Shown: positions 62,628 through 64,000 of the stretch, piece by piece
How the letters are laid out: every line of letters begins with the position of its first letter
Numbering within the stretch: the first letter of the stretch is position 1
Source of the DNA: Agrobacterium vitis
Lineage (GTDB): Bacteria > Pseudomonadota > Alphaproteobacteria > Rhizobiales > Rhizobiaceae
Length of the DNA: 64,000 bases
Assembly: GCF_013337045.2 (NCBI RefSeq)
Contig: NZ_CP118259.1
Span: 1,116,001-1,180,000 of the forward strand
Reading direction: 5' to 3'
The notes under the pieces: generated by a model
What the model was told of the DNA's origin: nothing
The model's input: the letters and a program-made list of their open reading frames with translations, nothing else
The model's database searches: none
Translations under genes and position numbers: made by a program

Positions 62628-62891
62628 GAAAGCCCCGCAATTTCTAAGGGTTTATTTTCTACCTTTGAGGGCAAATGTCCATGTGTCGAATAAGGTTTCA
62701 GGTCTGCGATTTTGTGTCTTGCGAAGACGACTATGCCCGGCGAGAACGCCGAAAACTCCGTTTCTGGAAGAAACAGAGCAAGCGAGAGGATAATAAACAG
62801 ATGGTGTCCCAGATCGTCATCGTCGCCCGGCTCGGCATGGCGTTTGCGATGAAAAATGGGATCCGGATTTCTTGAAAGGAAATGCAAGCAG

Positions 62892-62933
62892 GCAAATAAA
62901 AATCACTCAGGTTCGGAATGAACCTGAGTGATT
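62892..62933 (-). terminator. Rho-independent terminator after malic enzyme gene
   Basis: The arms 62901-62914 and 62920-62933 pair perfectly over 14 bp around a 5-nt loop. On the minus strand the hairpin is followed by a TTTTTATTT tract. It lies 29 bp after the malic enzyme stop and isolates it from luxR. The rest of 62628-62961 shows no gene. Confidence 0.93.
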
Positions 62934-62961
62934 ACAGAATGCGAAAGATGGAAAGTTGGGG

Positions 62962-64000
62962 TCAGACCTGCTGGTTGGCTTCCACGACAGCGAGGGCGGC
63001 CATATTGACGACGCCACGTGAGGTGACGGACGTTGACAGAACATGCGCTGGCTGGGCGGCTCCCAGAAGGATCGGGCCGACATGCAGCGCATCGGTCAAG
63101 GTGCGAACGATACCCAGCGAAATATTGGCGGAATCCAGGTTGGGGAAAACCAGCAGATTTGCATCGCCCGACAGCGTGCTGTTGGGAATGGCGCGCCGGC
63201 GCAAGGTTTCCGACAGGGCCGAACCGCCCTGCATTTCACCATCGACTTCCAGCTCAGGCGCTTCCTTGCGCAGGATCTCAAGCGCTGCGCGCATCTTGCG
63301 AGCACTTTCGCAATTGCGTGAACCGAAATTGGAGTGAGAGAGGAGCGCGGCTTTCGGCGTGATGCCGAATTGACGAATCGTCTGGGCGGCCAGAATCGTC
63401 ATTTCCGCCACTTCTTCCGCGGTTGGATTTTCCGTCACGAATGTATCAGTCATGAAAACCGCACCACGCTGGGAAATCAGCAGGCTGAGACCGGAAAAGT
63501 CTCGGACATTCGGCTTCTTGCCAAGAATCTGACCGACATCGTGGACATGTCTGTCAAACCGGCCTTCGACGCCGCAGATCAGCGCATCAGCTTCGCCGCG
63601 CTTCAGCGATAGCGCGCCGATTACGGTCGTATTGGTGCGCACGATGGTTCTTGCAGCTTCAGGGTTGATACCCGACCGTCCAACCAGCGCCACGTAATCG
63701 TCCACATAGTCTCGGTAGCGCGGATCGTCTTCCGGATTGACGATGGCAAAATCGGTGCCGGGCCGGATACGCAGGCCAAAGCGTTTCAGGCGCGTTTCGA
63801 TGATCTGTGGACGACCGATCAGGATCGGTTCGCCGATCCCGTCTTCCAACAGCACCTGGGCAGCGCGCAACACCCGTTCATCCTCGCCTTCGGCAAAGAT
63901 CACCCGCTTTTTCACAGCCGTTTTTGCATTCGCAAAGATCGGCTTCATGATGAAGCCGGAGCGGAACACGAAGCGGCTCAGGGTATCGAGATAGCTGTCA
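62962..64000 (-). CDS. maeB: Malic enzyme, C-terminal phosphotransacetylase-like part (5' end beyond window)
   Basis: The frame is open through the window edge (DSYLDTLSRFVFRSGFIMKPIFANAK at the start of the visible part), so no start codon is expected here. About 346 residues are visible. They correspond to the phosphate acetyltransferase-like domain that follows the malic enzyme catalytic domain in bacterial MaeB-type proteins, with KRVIFAEGEDERVLRAAQ, LSHSNFGSRNCESARKMR and the C-terminal QPAHVLSTSVTSRGVVNMAA. Rhizobia have both NAD (dme) and NADP (tme) versions with this domain; which one this is cannot be told from the tail. In these enzymes the domain has a regulatory role binding acetyl-CoA and has no transacetylase activity. 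Confidence 0.9.
   Translation of the reverse strand, partial: DSYLDTLSRFVFRSGFIMKPIFANAKTAVKKRVIFAEGEDERVLRAAQVLLEDGIGEPILIGRPQIIETRLKRFGLRIRPGTDFAIVNPEDDPRYRDYVDDYVALVGRSGINPEAARTIVRTNTTVIGALSLKRGEADALICGVEGRFDRHVHDVGQILGKKPNVRDFSGLSLLISQRGAVFMTDTFVTENPTAEEVAEMTILAAQTIRQFGITPKAALLSHSNFGSRNCESARKMRAALEILRKEAPELEVDGEMQGGSALSETLRRRAIPNSTLSGDANLLVFPNLDSANISLGIVRTLTDALHVGPILLGAAQPAHVLSTSVTSRGVVNMAALAVVEANQQV

Overview
The window is chromosomal DNA from an alphaproteobacterium of the Rhizobiaceae. The evidence is a Rhizobium-type intergenic mosaic (RIME-like) repeat, adk placed between secY and rpsM, no rpsD in the alpha operon, TTGAC-N17 type promoters, and rhizobial small proteins and DUF families. 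A LuxI/LuxR pair next to a malic enzyme gene suggests the Agrobacterium vitis (Allorhizobium) lineage, where long-chain AHL genes avsI/avsR are known. That species call is inference. Most of the window is the core transcription and translation region, with accessory or envelope genes at both ends.

Layout. 1-6.7 kb: 3' end of a class A penicillin-binding protein, prfB with a programmed +1 frameshift, a type-2 pyrF, a secreted hypothetical protein with nadK, tRNA-Thr, two very small genes and rlmB. 6.8-11.3 kb: tRNA-Tyr, tRNA-Gly and tuf, then an inserted pair of glycosyltransferase-like genes and a predicted outer-membrane protein, then tRNA-Trp. 11.4-23.7 kb: secE-nusG-rplKAJL-rpoBC. 23.7-25.2 kb: RIME element, NUDIX hydrolase, a small conserved gene and the long rpsL leader. 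25.2-44.8 kb: the str operon (rpsL, rpsG, fusA, second tuf), then S10-spc-alpha genes from rpsJ to rplQ with secY and adk.

45-60.7 kb is mixed metabolism and envelope: a periplasmic purine nucleoside permease-family protein, DUF817 and DUF2809 membrane proteins, a minus-strand cysK-alaX-sseA group in which sseA is fused to a GNAT domain, a photolyase, an M23 peptidase, a DUF455 ferritin-like protein, a 1-Cys peroxiredoxin, a 1172-residue AsmA/YhdP-like protein and a DUF2865 protein. 60.9-64 kb holds the quorum-sensing pair (luxR upstream of luxI, both minus strand) with a cluster of inverted repeats in the luxI promoter region, and the C-terminal part of a malic enzyme.

The most notable observations are: two tuf genes that are identical for the first 802 nt and then differ at 14 silent sites; the stacked palindromes upstream of luxI together with a LuxR whose AHL pocket looks unusual; a 21-bp perfect inverted repeat before secY; terminator-like hairpins inside ribosomal operons; the sulfurtransferase-GNAT fusion; and a possible GT29-like sialyl-motif protein inserted between tuf and secE. 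I saw no CRISPR array, insertion sequence, prophage or rRNA operon.
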